19,256 bases of DNA from JBGTLA01 sp041744375 (lineage in GTDB: Bacteria; Actinomycetota; Acidimicrobiia; Spongiisociales; ZC4RG35): the NCBI GenBank assembly GCA_041744375.1, contig JBGTLA010000062.1, forward strand, positions 1-19,256, in the 5' to 3' direction. This document shows, one piece after another, positions 1 to 7,307 of this stretch. The notes beneath the pieces were generated by a model. That model was not told the origin of the DNA. It did not search any database and saw only the letters and a list, made by a program, of their open reading frames with translations. The position numbers and the translations under genes are program-made. Each line of letters starts with the position of its first letter. Within the stretch, counting starts at the first letter, position 1.

Positions 1-61
1 CCGCCTGGCGCGCCACCTCGCCGAGTCGGCCGCCCGGATCGCGTTGCCCGACGGGGTTTGA
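1..61 (+). CDS. C-terminal tail of an upstream gene (possibly comEC)
   Basis: An open frame enters from the left edge (codons from position 2) and ends at TGA 59-61, giving about 19 residues that end in ALPDGV. The piece is too short for any domain to be recognised. In actinobacteria the gene just before holA is usually comEC, the DNA-uptake channel protein, so a ComEC tail is the first guess. That guess rests only on gene order. Confidence 0.45.
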   Translation, partial: RLARHLAESAARIALPDGV

Positions 62-142
62 CGGCTCTCAGCCCACCGCCGCCAGTGCGTTCAACCGGCC
101 GGCCCGGATGTGATGAAGTGTGCCCTCGCCGATGGAGACCAC

Positions 143-148
143 TACCTT
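143..148 (+). promoter_or_regulatory. Candidate -10 hexamer for holA
   Basis: TACCTT lies seven bases before ATG 156, so transcription would begin at or one base before the start codon. It closely resembles the hexamer before hrcA (ACTACCCT against ACTACCTT). No convincing -35 box is seen. The site lies inside the longest possible holA frame, so it is evidence for the shorter start. Confidence 0.3.
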
Positions 149-155
149 GCGAGAA

Positions 156-1142
156 ATGTCTCTTTTTGCCGTGTCCGGACCGTCGAGCCCTGGGCCGGGG
201 GAACGTCAGCAGATGTTGGAGGCTGCTCGCCACATCCTCGACACCCACCACATCGAACCCGGCGATGTCGTTCGCGTCGACGTCCCCGGACGCGGAGCCG
301 GCGAGGAGGGAGAGGGCGTTCTGCGGGCGGAGCTCGAACCGGCGGTGCCCATACTTCAGTCGGGATCGTTGTTCGGGGGAGGTCAGGCGTTGCTCCTGGT
401 CGACGCTCACCTGCTCCAGGTTGCCGAGGCGACGATTTTGGCCGAGCTGATCCGACACCGCGATACCGAGGCGGTCATGGTGGTGCTGGTCGCAGGCGGA
501 CGTCTCCCCAAAGAATTGGCGGCGGTCGTCAAGGAGGGAGGGGAAACGGTCTCGATCGCCAAGATGTGGGAGCGTCAGGCGGGTAAATGGCTCGACGACG
601 AGATCGACAAGCGTGAGATGGTGCTGGAGTCCGGGGCAGCAGCGGCCCTCATACAAAGGTTTGGGACCGATACGGCGGCCATGTCGACGGCCCTCGACCA
701 GCTCAGGGAACAGCGCGGAAAGATCACCGCCGACCTGATCTTGGATCGCTTCCGTAACCGGCCAGAAGAGCCCCTGTTTCTCTTCCTGGACGCTGTCGAG
801 GAGGGCAATACCGGTGACGCCCTTCGCCGCCTGGGTGACTTCCTGACCCACGGTCATCCCCTCCAGGTCATCGGCGCACTCGACGGCGACCTCCGGCGAC
901 GGGCTTTGGCGGCGGCCGCTCCCGACAGGGAGACACTGTTCGAGTGGCTGGCAGCCAGGTCTTGGGATCGGCGTGCCGACCGACTGTGGAGGATGCGGGG
1001 CAGGGTGCCCGAGTCGGCGCTCCGGCGGGCGCAGGGTGCCATTCTCCGAGCTGATCGGGTCCTCAAGTCGGAGCCGGAGGACACTCATCGGGTCACGATG
1101 GAACGGCTCACGGTCGCTCTCTGCCGCTGGTACGGGCGATGA
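156..1142 (+). CDS. holA: DNA polymerase III delta subunit (HolA)
   Basis: This is the clamp-loader subunit that opens the beta sliding clamp during replication. The predicted protein has 328 residues, normal for the family. The N-terminal strand reads LFAVSG, where related proteins have a similar strand. A SLFGGGQALLLVD segment matches the family pattern in which a leucine-phenylalanine motif precedes the central strand. The middle and C-terminal parts are helical, with a conserved-type LFLFLDAVEEG segment and a terminal helix ending LCRWYGR. I chose ATG 156 because it begins just before the first family strand and sits behind a possible leaderless -10 box. Longer in-frame starts exist at GTG 120 and ATG 132, and none has a good ribosome binding site. 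Position before rpsT and lepA supports the call. Sequence similarity is moderate because delta subunits diverge strongly. Confidence 0.85.
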   Translation: MSLFAVSGPSSPGPGERQQMLEAARHILDTHHIEPGDVVRVDVPGRGAGEEGEGVLRAELEPAVPILQSGSLFGGGQALLLVDAHLLQVAEATILAELIRHRDTEAVMVVLVAGGRLPKELAAVVKEGGETVSIAKMWERQAGKWLDDEIDKREMVLESGAAAALIQRFGTDTAAMSTALDQLREQRGKITADLILDRFRNRPEEPLFLFLDAVEEGNTGDALRRLGDFLTHGHPLQVIGALDGDLRRRALAAAAPDRETLFEWLAARSWDRRADRLWRMRGRVPESALRRAQGAILRADRVLKSEPEDTHRVTMERLTVALCRWYGR

Positions 1143-1168
1143 AAGAGACATTGCGCACTAGGAAGACT

Positions 1169-1186
1169 CCTTCACTATATTGAAGG
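1169..1186. promoter_or_regulatory. Palindromic operator-like site with embedded -10 box before the XRE-cupin regulator
   Basis: A perfect 6-bp inverted repeat, CCTTCA (1169-1174) and TGAAGG (1181-1186), flanks CTATAT. The TATATT at 1176-1181 would serve as a -10 box, and TTGCGC (1151-1156) is a weak -35 candidate with a 19-bp spacer. A dyad centred on the -10 box just before an XRE-type regulator is the classic position for autorepression. That the regulator binds here is inference. Confidence 0.5.
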
Positions 1187-1187
1187 T

Positions 1188-1220
1188 ATGGCTCGTTTGA
1201 CAGCATGGCCCAGGAAGTAG
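1188..1220 (+). other. Possible leaderless 10-codon upstream ORF
   Basis: ATG 1188 opens a short frame reading MARLTAWPRK and ends at TAG 1218-1220, overlapping the start of the XRE-cupin gene in another frame. Its A is exactly where transcription would start from the TATATT box at 1176-1181. It could be a leader peptide or chance; nothing beyond geometry supports it. Confidence 0.2.
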
Positions 1221-1783
1221 AGACAGCCGCGGCGGAGCGACTGGGAACGATGATCCGCCAGGCCCGTCAGGCCAACCGCTTCACCCTTCAGCAGTTGGCC
1301 GCCGCCACTGGGCTCGCCACCGGTTCCCTGTCTCAGATCGAGCGGGGCAAAGGCAACCCGTCCTTCAAGACTCTCCAGCGGATCGCTATCGCCCTCGATC
1401 TACGCATGGGCGATCTCGTGGAAGCCGCTGCACCCCATCAGCGCGGCCCCATGGTGGTTCGACGTCACGAGCGGGCGCGACTCCAGATCGGTTTCGATGG
1501 CCTCGTTCACGAGTTGTTGACACCCAACCTGCGGGGTTCGCTCGAGATGCTCCAGACCCGTATCCCTCCCGGTTTCTGCAACCGGGAAAGCCCGTTCGGC
1601 CACGAAGGAGAGGAGTGCGTACTCGTACTCGAAGGCGACCTGGAGGTAGGCGTTGGCGACGTCGTCCACAAGCTCGCGTCGGGTGACGCCATCACATACG
1701 ACCCATCCGTGCCGCACTGGTGGGCCAACGACACAGAGAACGAAGCGAACGTGGTCGGGGCTGTGACCCCGCCCAGTTTCTGA
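1205..1783 (+). CDS. XRE-family regulator with C-terminal cupin domain
   Basis: The 192-residue protein has an N-terminal helix-turn-helix (about 14-70; recognition region around TGLATGSLSQIERGKGNPS) and a C-terminal cupin_2 barrel (about 115-188). Histidines at 133 and 171 and the acidic pair around 134-137 sit where cupins hold a metal or small ligand. Such proteins (PuuR and SutR type) usually repress nearby uptake or catabolic genes and sense a small molecule through the cupin. ATG 1205 is the first start after an in-frame stop at 1181. The gene ends 17 bases before the binding-protein gene of a peptide importer, so it probably regulates that operon and, through the palindrome at 1169-1186, itself. 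The ligand cannot be read from the sequence. Confidence 0.9.
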   Translation: MAQEVETAAAERLGTMIRQARQANRFTLQQLAAATGLATGSLSQIERGKGNPSFKTLQRIAIALDLRMGDLVEAAAPHQRGPMVVRRHERARLQIGFDGLVHELLTPNLRGSLEMLQTRIPPGFCNRESPFGHEGEECVLVLEGDLEVGVGDVVHKLASGDAITYDPSVPHWWANDTENEANVVGAVTPPSF

Positions 1784-1800
1784 CCAATGAGGAAGGAATC

Positions 1801-3444
1801 ATGACACTACGAACGAGAACCTGGAGGCTGACGACGCTGCTGGCGGCCCTGGCGCTGTTGACGGTGGCCTGTGGTCCTGGCGAGGGAGTCGACACCGGCG
1901 AGACACTGCCTCCCGACACGGTCCCCACCGACCCTGATCCGGCTCCTGACCCCGATCCCGGAGAAGAGCCTCCTGAAGAGGAACCGACTGATCCCGATCC
2001 CGCGCCGGGTGCTGTGCTCGTGGCCGCCCAGGGTGCCGATCCTGATCGGTTCGATCCCCATTTGACGACCGCCTTCTCGAGCTTCCAGATCCTCGAGAAC
2101 ATCTACGACACCCTCGTTCAACCGGGCGACGATCTGCAGATGGAGGCGGCCCTCGCCGAAGCGTGGGAGGTCTCCGACGACAACCTGACGTGGACGTTCT
2201 TCCTCCGAGACGGAGTCACCTTCCACAACGGTCGCGCCTTCACCGCCGACGACGTCGTGTACTCCTACGAGCGCATTCTGGATCCCGACACGGGCGCCGC
2301 CAATGCCTTCCGATTCGCTTCGGTGGAATCGGTGACGGCCGTGGACGACTCCACCGTAGAGATCGCCCTCACTCGTCCCACTCCCAACCTGTTGGTCAAC
2401 ATCGGTGGGTTCAAGGGCATGGCAATAGTGCCGAGGGAGATCGTCGAAGACGGGACGATCGACTCGACACCGATGGGCACGGGTCCGTTCGTGTTCGTCT
2501 CCCAGAGCCCTGACCAGGGGATCATCCTCGAGAAGAATCCCAACTACTGGCGGGCGGACGAAGGGCTGCCGTATCTCGATGGCATCCAGTTCCGTCAGAT
2601 TCCCGATGCGAACACGAAGCTGACCGATCTGCAGACGGGCGCCGTCGACTGGGTCGACTCGGTGCCTCCCCAGCAGCTCGACGCCCTGGCCGGGGACGAT
2701 TCGGTGGTGCTGGGAAGAGTTCCCGGTGGCGACTATCACTACTTCGCTCTGAACCACGCCCGGGAGCCGTTCGACAACCCCGATGTCCGGCGCGCCATTG
2801 CCATGGCCATCGATCGAGAGGAGATCGCCGAGGCTGCTCAGTTCGGAGCCGCCACGGCCAACCAAGCCGCCATCCCCGAGGGGACCTTCTGGTACCACCC
2901 CTACGCCCCGTTCGGCACGGCCGCCCTCGACGACGCCCAGGCGCTTCTCGATGGCGCCGGCGTAACGGATCTGAGCATCGAGTTCCTCGTCTCGTCGGAC
3001 TTCCCCGAGACGGTGACCCAAGCCGAGGTGATCGCCGCCCAGTTGGCGGCCCTGGGCATCTCGGTCGAGATCTCCGACGTCGACTTCGGGACGTGGCTCG
3101 ACCGTCAGGGCGAAGGCGACTTCGACGCCTTCATGCTCAGCTGGATTGGCAATATCGACCCCGATGACTTCTACTACGCCCAGCACCACAGCGAAGGCGG
3201 TTTCAACTTCCAGGGTTACTCCAACCCCGAAGTGGACGAGTTGTTGGATGCCGCCAGGGTCGAGACCGACCAGGATGCACGCAAGGCGCTGTATGACCTG
3301 GCCGCCGAAGCGATCATCGACGACGCCTCGTATATCTACCTCTACAACCCCGAGAACATCAACGCCTGGAGCCCGGTGCTGCAGGGATATCAGACACGCG
3401 GTGACAACGCAGTGCGCTTCGAAGAAGCGCGCCTGAACGGGTGA
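1801..3444 (+). CDS. Peptide ABC transporter substrate-binding lipoprotein (SBP family 5, DppA/OppA type)
   Basis: This is the extracytoplasmic binding protein of the importer. ATG 1801 is preceded by a strong ribosome binding site (AGGAAGG, 1790-1796). The 547-residue product begins with a basic N-terminus (R4, R6, R9), a hydrophobic stretch (10-22) and the lipobox LTVAC, with Cys24 as the lipidated residue. A 40-odd residue Asp/Pro/Glu-rich spacer follows, then the SBP_bac_5 fold from about residue 72 to the end. Typical family segments are ILENIYDTLV, WTFFLRDGVTFHNGR and FTADDVVYSYERI, then GTGPFV, NPNYWR, and VRRAIAMAIDRE. The last is the family's signature-like helix. The substrate (di-, oligopeptide or other) cannot be told from sequence. 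It is followed by the permeases after a strong hairpin, an arrangement that often raises binding protein over membrane subunits. Confidence 0.93.
   Translation: MTLRTRTWRLTTLLAALALLTVACGPGEGVDTGETLPPDTVPTDPDPAPDPDPGEEPPEEEPTDPDPAPGAVLVAAQGADPDRFDPHLTTAFSSFQILENIYDTLVQPGDDLQMEAALAEAWEVSDDNLTWTFFLRDGVTFHNGRAFTADDVVYSYERILDPDTGAANAFRFASVESVTAVDDSTVEIALTRPTPNLLVNIGGFKGMAIVPREIVEDGTIDSTPMGTGPFVFVSQSPDQGIILEKNPNYWRADEGLPYLDGIQFRQIPDANTKLTDLQTGAVDWVDSVPPQQLDALAGDDSVVLGRVPGGDYHYFALNHAREPFDNPDVRRAIAMAIDREEIAEAAQFGAATANQAAIPEGTFWYHPYAPFGTAALDDAQALLDGAGVTDLSIEFLVSSDFPETVTQAEVIAAQLAALGISVEISDVDFGTWLDRQGEGDFDAFMLSWIGNIDPDDFYYAQHHSEGGFNFQGYSNPEVDELLDAARVETDQDARKALYDLAAEAIIDDASYIYLYNPENINAWSPVLQGYQTRGDNAVRFEEARLNG
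1927..2010 (+). repeat. Asp-Pro-rich tether repeat within the binding protein
   Basis: Codons 43-70 carry two copies of the peptide TDPDPAP (43-49 and 63-69) separated by a Glu/Pro-rich piece. The DNA is correspondingly repetitive in GATCC and GACCC units. It probably forms an extended acidic tether between the lipid anchor and the folded domain. Confidence 0.75.
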
Positions 3445-3455
3445 CAAACGCCTGT

Positions 3456-3492
3456 GAGCCGGTCGCCGGGGTATCCCCCCGGTGACCGGCTT
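3456..3492 (+). promoter_or_regulatory. Intercistronic hairpin covering the dppB-type start codon
   Basis: AGCCGGTCGCCGGGG (3457-3471) pairs with CCCCGGTGACCGGCT (3477-3491). This gives 15 pairs, including one G-U, around the loop TATCC, and a further G-U pair (3456/3492) is possible. The GTG start of the permease (3482-3484) lies inside the 3' arm. There is no T-run after it. It likely shields the upstream message end and restricts permease translation. Confidence 0.7.
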
Positions 3493-4426
3493 CATCGTCC
3501 GCCGTGTCGGGCAGATGCTGCTCGCCCTCCTCGGTGTGAGCGTGGTGGTGTTCGCCCTGATCCACCTCGTTCCCGGTGACCCCGTGCGCATCGCCATGGG
3601 CACACGCTTCGATCAGGAGGTGTACGAGGCGCTCCGTGCCCGCGCCGGCCTCGACAGACCCCTCGTCACCCAGTACCTGAGCTGGCTCGCGCGCGCGGTC
3701 GTCGGCGACCTCGGTGTCAGTTTCCGCAGCGGAGCGCCGGTCACCGAACTGGTGTGGCAGCGGCTGCCGGCCACCATGACGCTGGCCGGCGCGGCACTCC
3801 TGGTGGCAATTGTGGTCGGAGTGCCGCTTGGCATCATCTCGGCCGTTCGTTCGGGCTCCAAGCTCGACTACACCGCTTCGGCTCTCAGCCAGGTCGGAGT
3901 GTCGGTGCCCGACTTCTGGGCTGCTGTGATGTACATCCTGGTGTTCTCGCTGACCCTGGGATGGCTGCCCGCCTCCGGTTACGTGTCGCTTTGGGCAGAC
4001 CCGGTCGGCTGGTTGCGTCATCTGATCCTGCCTGCTTTGTCGGTAGGTCTCGTGTCGGGGTCGATCGTTTTCAGGTTCGTGCGGTCGGCAGTCCTCGAGG
4101 CTCTCAACCAGGACTACACACGCACGGCGCGGGCCAAAGGACTCAGTCGCCGGCAGGTTCTCATCGGCCATGTCCTGCCCAACGCCTGGATCCCGATCGT
4201 GACCGTGATCGGATTGCAACTCGGGTTCCTTTTGGGCGGGGTCGTGGTGGTGGAGATCGTGTTTGCCTGGCCAGGGATCGGGCGTCTGGCGTTCCTCGCC
4301 ATCGGAGACCGGGACATCACCGTTCTCCAGGGGACGGTTCTCTACATCGCCTTCATGTTCCTCTTGATCAATCTGTTGGTGGACATCATCTACGGGTGGC
4401 TCGACCCGAGGGTCCGTTATGACTGA
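3482..4426 (+). CDS. Peptide ABC transporter permease, DppB type
   Basis: The 314-residue membrane protein is the first permease of the importer. The N-terminus FIVRRVGQMLLALLGVSVVVF is the usual DppB first transmembrane segment, and the motif HLVPGDPVR follows it as in the family. Further hydrophobic segments lie at about 100-120, 143-165, 180-200, 236-262 and 284-306. The ATPase-contact (EAA) loop lies at about 214-234 (RTARAKGLS through HVLPNA). GTG 3482 is the only start after the in-frame stop at 3455; starting at the next ATG (3515) would remove the conserved N-terminus. The start codon is buried in a hairpin and has no clear ribosome binding site. The 3' end overlaps the next permease by 8 bases, suggesting translational coupling. 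Confidence 0.93.
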   Translation: MTGFIVRRVGQMLLALLGVSVVVFALIHLVPGDPVRIAMGTRFDQEVYEALRARAGLDRPLVTQYLSWLARAVVGDLGVSFRSGAPVTELVWQRLPATMTLAGAALLVAIVVGVPLGIISAVRSGSKLDYTASALSQVGVSVPDFWAAVMYILVFSLTLGWLPASGYVSLWADPVGWLRHLILPALSVGLVSGSIVFRFVRSAVLEALNQDYTRTARAKGLSRRQVLIGHVLPNAWIPIVTVIGLQLGFLLGGVVVVEIVFAWPGIGRLAFLAIGDRDITVLQGTVLYIAFMFLLINLLVDIIYGWLDPRVRYD

Positions 4427-5330
4427 TACTGCCGCCGCCACCGAGTCGACTCAGCCTGTCGCCCACCGCTCCCGGTTGCAGATGACGGTGAGCACCGTGT
4501 TCCGCAACCGGTTGGCCGTATCGGGTCTGCTGGTACTCGCCGTTCTCATCCTGGTGGCGATATTCGCCCCCTGGATAGCGCCCTACGGAGTCAACGAGCT
4601 CAACGTGCCGTCTCGGCTGGAGGGCCCGTCGCTGGCCCATCCCTTCGGGACGGACAACTTGGGGCGGGACGTGCTCAGCCGGGTAGTGGTGGCGTCGAGG
4701 GTGTCGCTGCAGGTGGGATTCATCGCTGTAGGGATCGCGCTGGCCCTGGGGGTCCCGGTCGGGCTCATCGCCGGCTACTACGGGGGGAGGATCGACTCGA
4801 TCCTGATGCGGATCATGGACGTGCTGTTCTCGGTGCCCGCCATCGTGCTGGCCATCGCCATCCTCGCCACCCTCGGACCGGGGATCTTCAACGCCATGAT
4901 CGCCATCGGCATCGTGTACACGCCCATCTTCGCCCGCATCACCCGCGGCTCGGTCCTCTCGCTGCGGGAGGCGGTCTTCGTGCGTGCGGCCCGATCCCTC
5001 GGAGCAACCGACGGCCGGATTCTGGGCACACACGTGTTGCCCAACGTGATCGCCCCCGTCATCGTGCAGACGTCGCTCAGCCTTGCCTTCGCCATCCTGG
5101 CGGAGGCGGCCCTGTCCTTTTTGGGTCTGGGTGTGCAGCCACCCGACCCGGCCTGGGGCCGGATGCTCTCGGAGGGGCGCGGGTTCTTCCAACAGGCTCC
5201 CTGGATGGCCATCTTCCCCGGGCTGGCGATCCTGGTCACGGTGATGTCGTTCAACTTCGTCGGCGACGGACTCCGGGACGCACTCGACCCCCAGCAACGT
5301 TCGGTCATAGAGTCGCGAGGGGTGGCATGA
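4419..5330 (+). CDS. Peptide ABC transporter permease, DppC type
   Basis: This is the second permease, 303 residues. It has the long cytoplasmic N-terminus of DppC proteins, then a first transmembrane segment (about 33-53), and the periplasmic signature HPFGTDNLGRDVLSR at 74-88. Further membrane segments follow at about 97-120, 136-155, 157-173, 213-235 and 260-280. The EAA loop RAARSLGATDGRILGTHVLP lies at 189-208, where the ATPase coupling helix docks. It ends SFNFVGDGLRDALDPQQR, a typical family ending. ATG 4419 lies inside the end of the upstream permease, an 8-base overlap. The stop codon overlaps the next gene as ATGA, so the subunits are probably made in fixed ratio. Confidence 0.95.
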   Translation: MTDTAAATESTQPVAHRSRLQMTVSTVFRNRLAVSGLLVLAVLILVAIFAPWIAPYGVNELNVPSRLEGPSLAHPFGTDNLGRDVLSRVVVASRVSLQVGFIAVGIALALGVPVGLIAGYYGGRIDSILMRIMDVLFSVPAIVLAIAILATLGPGIFNAMIAIGIVYTPIFARITRGSVLSLREAVFVRAARSLGATDGRILGTHVLPNVIAPVIVQTSLSLAFAILAEAALSFLGLGVQPPDPAWGRMLSEGRGFFQQAPWMAIFPGLAILVTVMSFNFVGDGLRDALDPQQRSVIESRGVA

Positions 5331-6307
5331 CCGATCCCATCCTGTCGGTGCGGGATCTGCGCATCTCCTTCGGATCCCGCCAGGGCCGTGCCCACGTGGT
5401 CAACGGCCTCTCTTACGACCTGGCGCCGGGGGAGACGCTGGCGATCGTGGGCGAGTCCGGTTCGGGCAAGTCGGTCTCGCAGATGGCGCTCATGCAGCTC
5501 CTTCCGGTACCTCCGGCTCGCGTCGAAGGAGAGGCCATCTTCGAAGGCCGTGATCTGCTCTCCCTCGACGAGAAAGAGATTCGCAAGGTGCGAGGCAACC
5601 AGATCGCCATGATCTTCCAGGACCCGATGACCTCGCTCAATCCGGTCCGCACGATCGGCCATCAGCTCCTCGAGCCGATCGAGCTCCACCTGGGCCTCAA
5701 GGGATCAGCGGCCCGTGAGCGGGCTGTAGAGCTGCTGGCGATGGTCGGCATCCCTTCGCCGGCGAAACGACTCGACGAGTATCCCCACCAGTTCTCGGGT
5801 GGGATGCGCCAGCGAGTCGTGATCGCAATGGGGATCTCGTGCGAGCCCGACATCCTGATCGCCGACGAAGCGACCACAGCCCTCGATGTGACCACCCAGG
5901 CGAAGATCATCGAAGAGATCTCTGCTCTCCAGGAGCGCCTCGGAATGTCCCTGATATGGATCACACATGACCTCGGGGTGGTGGCCGGGATCGCCGATCG
6001 TGTCGTCGTGCTCTACGGCGGTCAGATCATGGAACAGGCACCGGTGGACGACCTCTTCGAGGGGCGACGCCACCCCTACACGAGGGGCCTCCTGGCCAGC
6101 CTCCCGGTCCCGGGTGACGAGCGGCCGGACAAGCTCAGCGCCATCTCAGGGCTCCCTCCCGATCCGCTGGCCCTTCCTCCCGGTTGCCCTTTCATGCCGC
6201 GCTGTCCCCATGCCGAGGCGGTGTGTCGAGATCGTCCCGAGCTGCGTGCCCCGGTCCCGTCGCACAGAGTCGCCTGCCACTTCGATCCTTCGGATCTCTA
6301 TGAGTGA
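5327..6307 (+). CDS. Peptide ABC transporter ATPase, DppD type
   Basis: This is one of two nucleotide-binding subunits, 326 residues. Seen in order: Walker A GESGSGKS (42-49), Q-loop Gln98 in IFQDPMTSLNP, ABC signature FSGGM (156-160), Walker B ending in Asp180-Glu181, and switch His214 in WITHDLG. The proline usually following the Walker B glutamate is alanine here (DEATTALD). The C-terminal oligopeptide-transporter region (about 255-320) carries cysteines spaced CX5CX6C plus a later cysteine. This pattern is associated with a [4Fe-4S] cluster in Dpp/Opp ATPases. ATG 5327 overlaps the permease stop by four bases. Confidence 0.95.
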   Translation: MTDPILSVRDLRISFGSRQGRAHVVNGLSYDLAPGETLAIVGESGSGKSVSQMALMQLLPVPPARVEGEAIFEGRDLLSLDEKEIRKVRGNQIAMIFQDPMTSLNPVRTIGHQLLEPIELHLGLKGSAARERAVELLAMVGIPSPAKRLDEYPHQFSGGMRQRVVIAMGISCEPDILIADEATTALDVTTQAKIIEEISALQERLGMSLIWITHDLGVVAGIADRVVVLYGGQIMEQAPVDDLFEGRRHPYTRGLLASLPVPGDERPDKLSAISGLPPDPLALPPGCPFMPRCPHAEAVCRDRPELRAPVPSHRVACHFDPSDLYE

Positions 6308-7301
6308 GCCACTCCTTGAGATGACGGGCCTCAAGGTCCATTTTCCCGTCTACGGCCGCGGGGTTCTTCGTCGCCAAGCCGGCACCGTGAAAGCCGTAGA
6401 CGGGGTGGATCTGACCGTGCACCGGGGCGAGACGTTGGGGCTCGTCGGTGAATCTGGATGTGGAAAGTCGACTACCGGACTCGCCGCCTTGCGACTCCTG
6501 GAGGCGACTGAGGGCTCGATCCGCTTCGACGGCATCGATGTCCGGGCCCTCTCCAAGGGCGATCTCCGAGCCCTTCGCCGCCGGATGGCGATGATCTTCC
6601 AGGACCCGATGGCATCGTTAGACCCGCGCATGTCGATCGGCGATATCGTGGGCGAGCCGCTGGCGATCCATGCGATCGGCGACGGCAAGGCAGAGCGGCG
6701 GCGTCGCATCAGTGAGGTGCTCGAGATGGTCGGCCTCAACCCCGATCATCGCAACCGTTATCCCCACGAGTTCTCCGGCGGTCAGCGCCAGCGGGTGGGA
6801 ATAGCACGCGCCCTGGCCACCCAGCCCGACTTTCTCGTGTGCGACGAGCCGATCGCGGCACTCGATGTCTCGATCCAGGCCCAGGTCATGAACCTGTTGG
6901 AGGACATCCAGGGGCATCTCGGTCTCACGTACCTGTTCATCGCCCACGACCTGGCGGCCGTGCAGCATTTCTCGGACCGTGTGGCCGTCATGTACCTCGG
7001 TCGAATCGTAGAGGTCGCCGATCGCCACGAGCTCTATGTGGCGCCCAAGCACCCCTACACGCAGGCCCTGTTGTCGGCGGTACCGGTTCCCGACCCGAAG
7101 GTGGAGCGAACTCGCACCCGGATCCTTCTCGAGGGCGATGTGCCATCGCCACAGGACCCGCCGTCGGGTTGTCGCTTTCGTACCCGCTGCCGACACGTGT
7201 TCGATCCGTGCCCGGTCGTCGACCCCGCCCTCGCCGGCCCGCCGGCTCAGATGGTGGCCTGTCACCTCTACGATCAGGCCGGTGAGCTCATCAGCGATTG
7301 A
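6300..7301 (+). CDS. Peptide ABC transporter ATPase, DppF type
   Basis: This is the second nucleotide-binding subunit, 333 residues. It shows Walker A GESGCGKS (50-57), Q101 in IFQDPMASLDP, signature FSGGQ (158-162), Walker B FLVCDEP with Asp182-Glu183, and switch His216 in IAHDL. The early extra segment (about 14-34, FPVYGRGVLRRQAG) is the usual DppF/OppF feature that distinguishes it from the D-type subunit. The C-terminal region again has a CX5CX6C pattern and a final cysteine near the end. ATG 6300 overlaps the preceding gene by 8 bases; a much longer in-frame extension upstream lies inside that gene and is not credible as the start. The two ATPases would pair as a heterodimer. Confidence 0.95.
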   Translation: MSEPLLEMTGLKVHFPVYGRGVLRRQAGTVKAVDGVDLTVHRGETLGLVGESGCGKSTTGLAALRLLEATEGSIRFDGIDVRALSKGDLRALRRRMAMIFQDPMASLDPRMSIGDIVGEPLAIHAIGDGKAERRRRISEVLEMVGLNPDHRNRYPHEFSGGQRQRVGIARALATQPDFLVCDEPIAALDVSIQAQVMNLLEDIQGHLGLTYLFIAHDLAAVQHFSDRVAVMYLGRIVEVADRHELYVAPKHPYTQALLSAVPVPDPKVERTRTRILLEGDVPSPQDPPSGCRFRTRCRHVFDPCPVVDPALAGPPAQMVACHLYDQAGELISD

Positions 7302-7307
7302 CGTCCG

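Noticed and set aside
1197..1202. A perfect TTGACA -35 box just before ATG 1205
   Set aside because: The only -10-like hexamer downstream (TAGAGA, 1218-1223) has a 15-bp spacer and would start transcription inside the gene.
1807..3603. A 598-codon open frame on the minus strand
   Set aside because: It lies opposite the clear binding-protein gene, has no recognisable domain, and is the usual mirror effect of GC-rich codon use. The same holds for long minus-strand frames over the permeases, lepA and pgpH.
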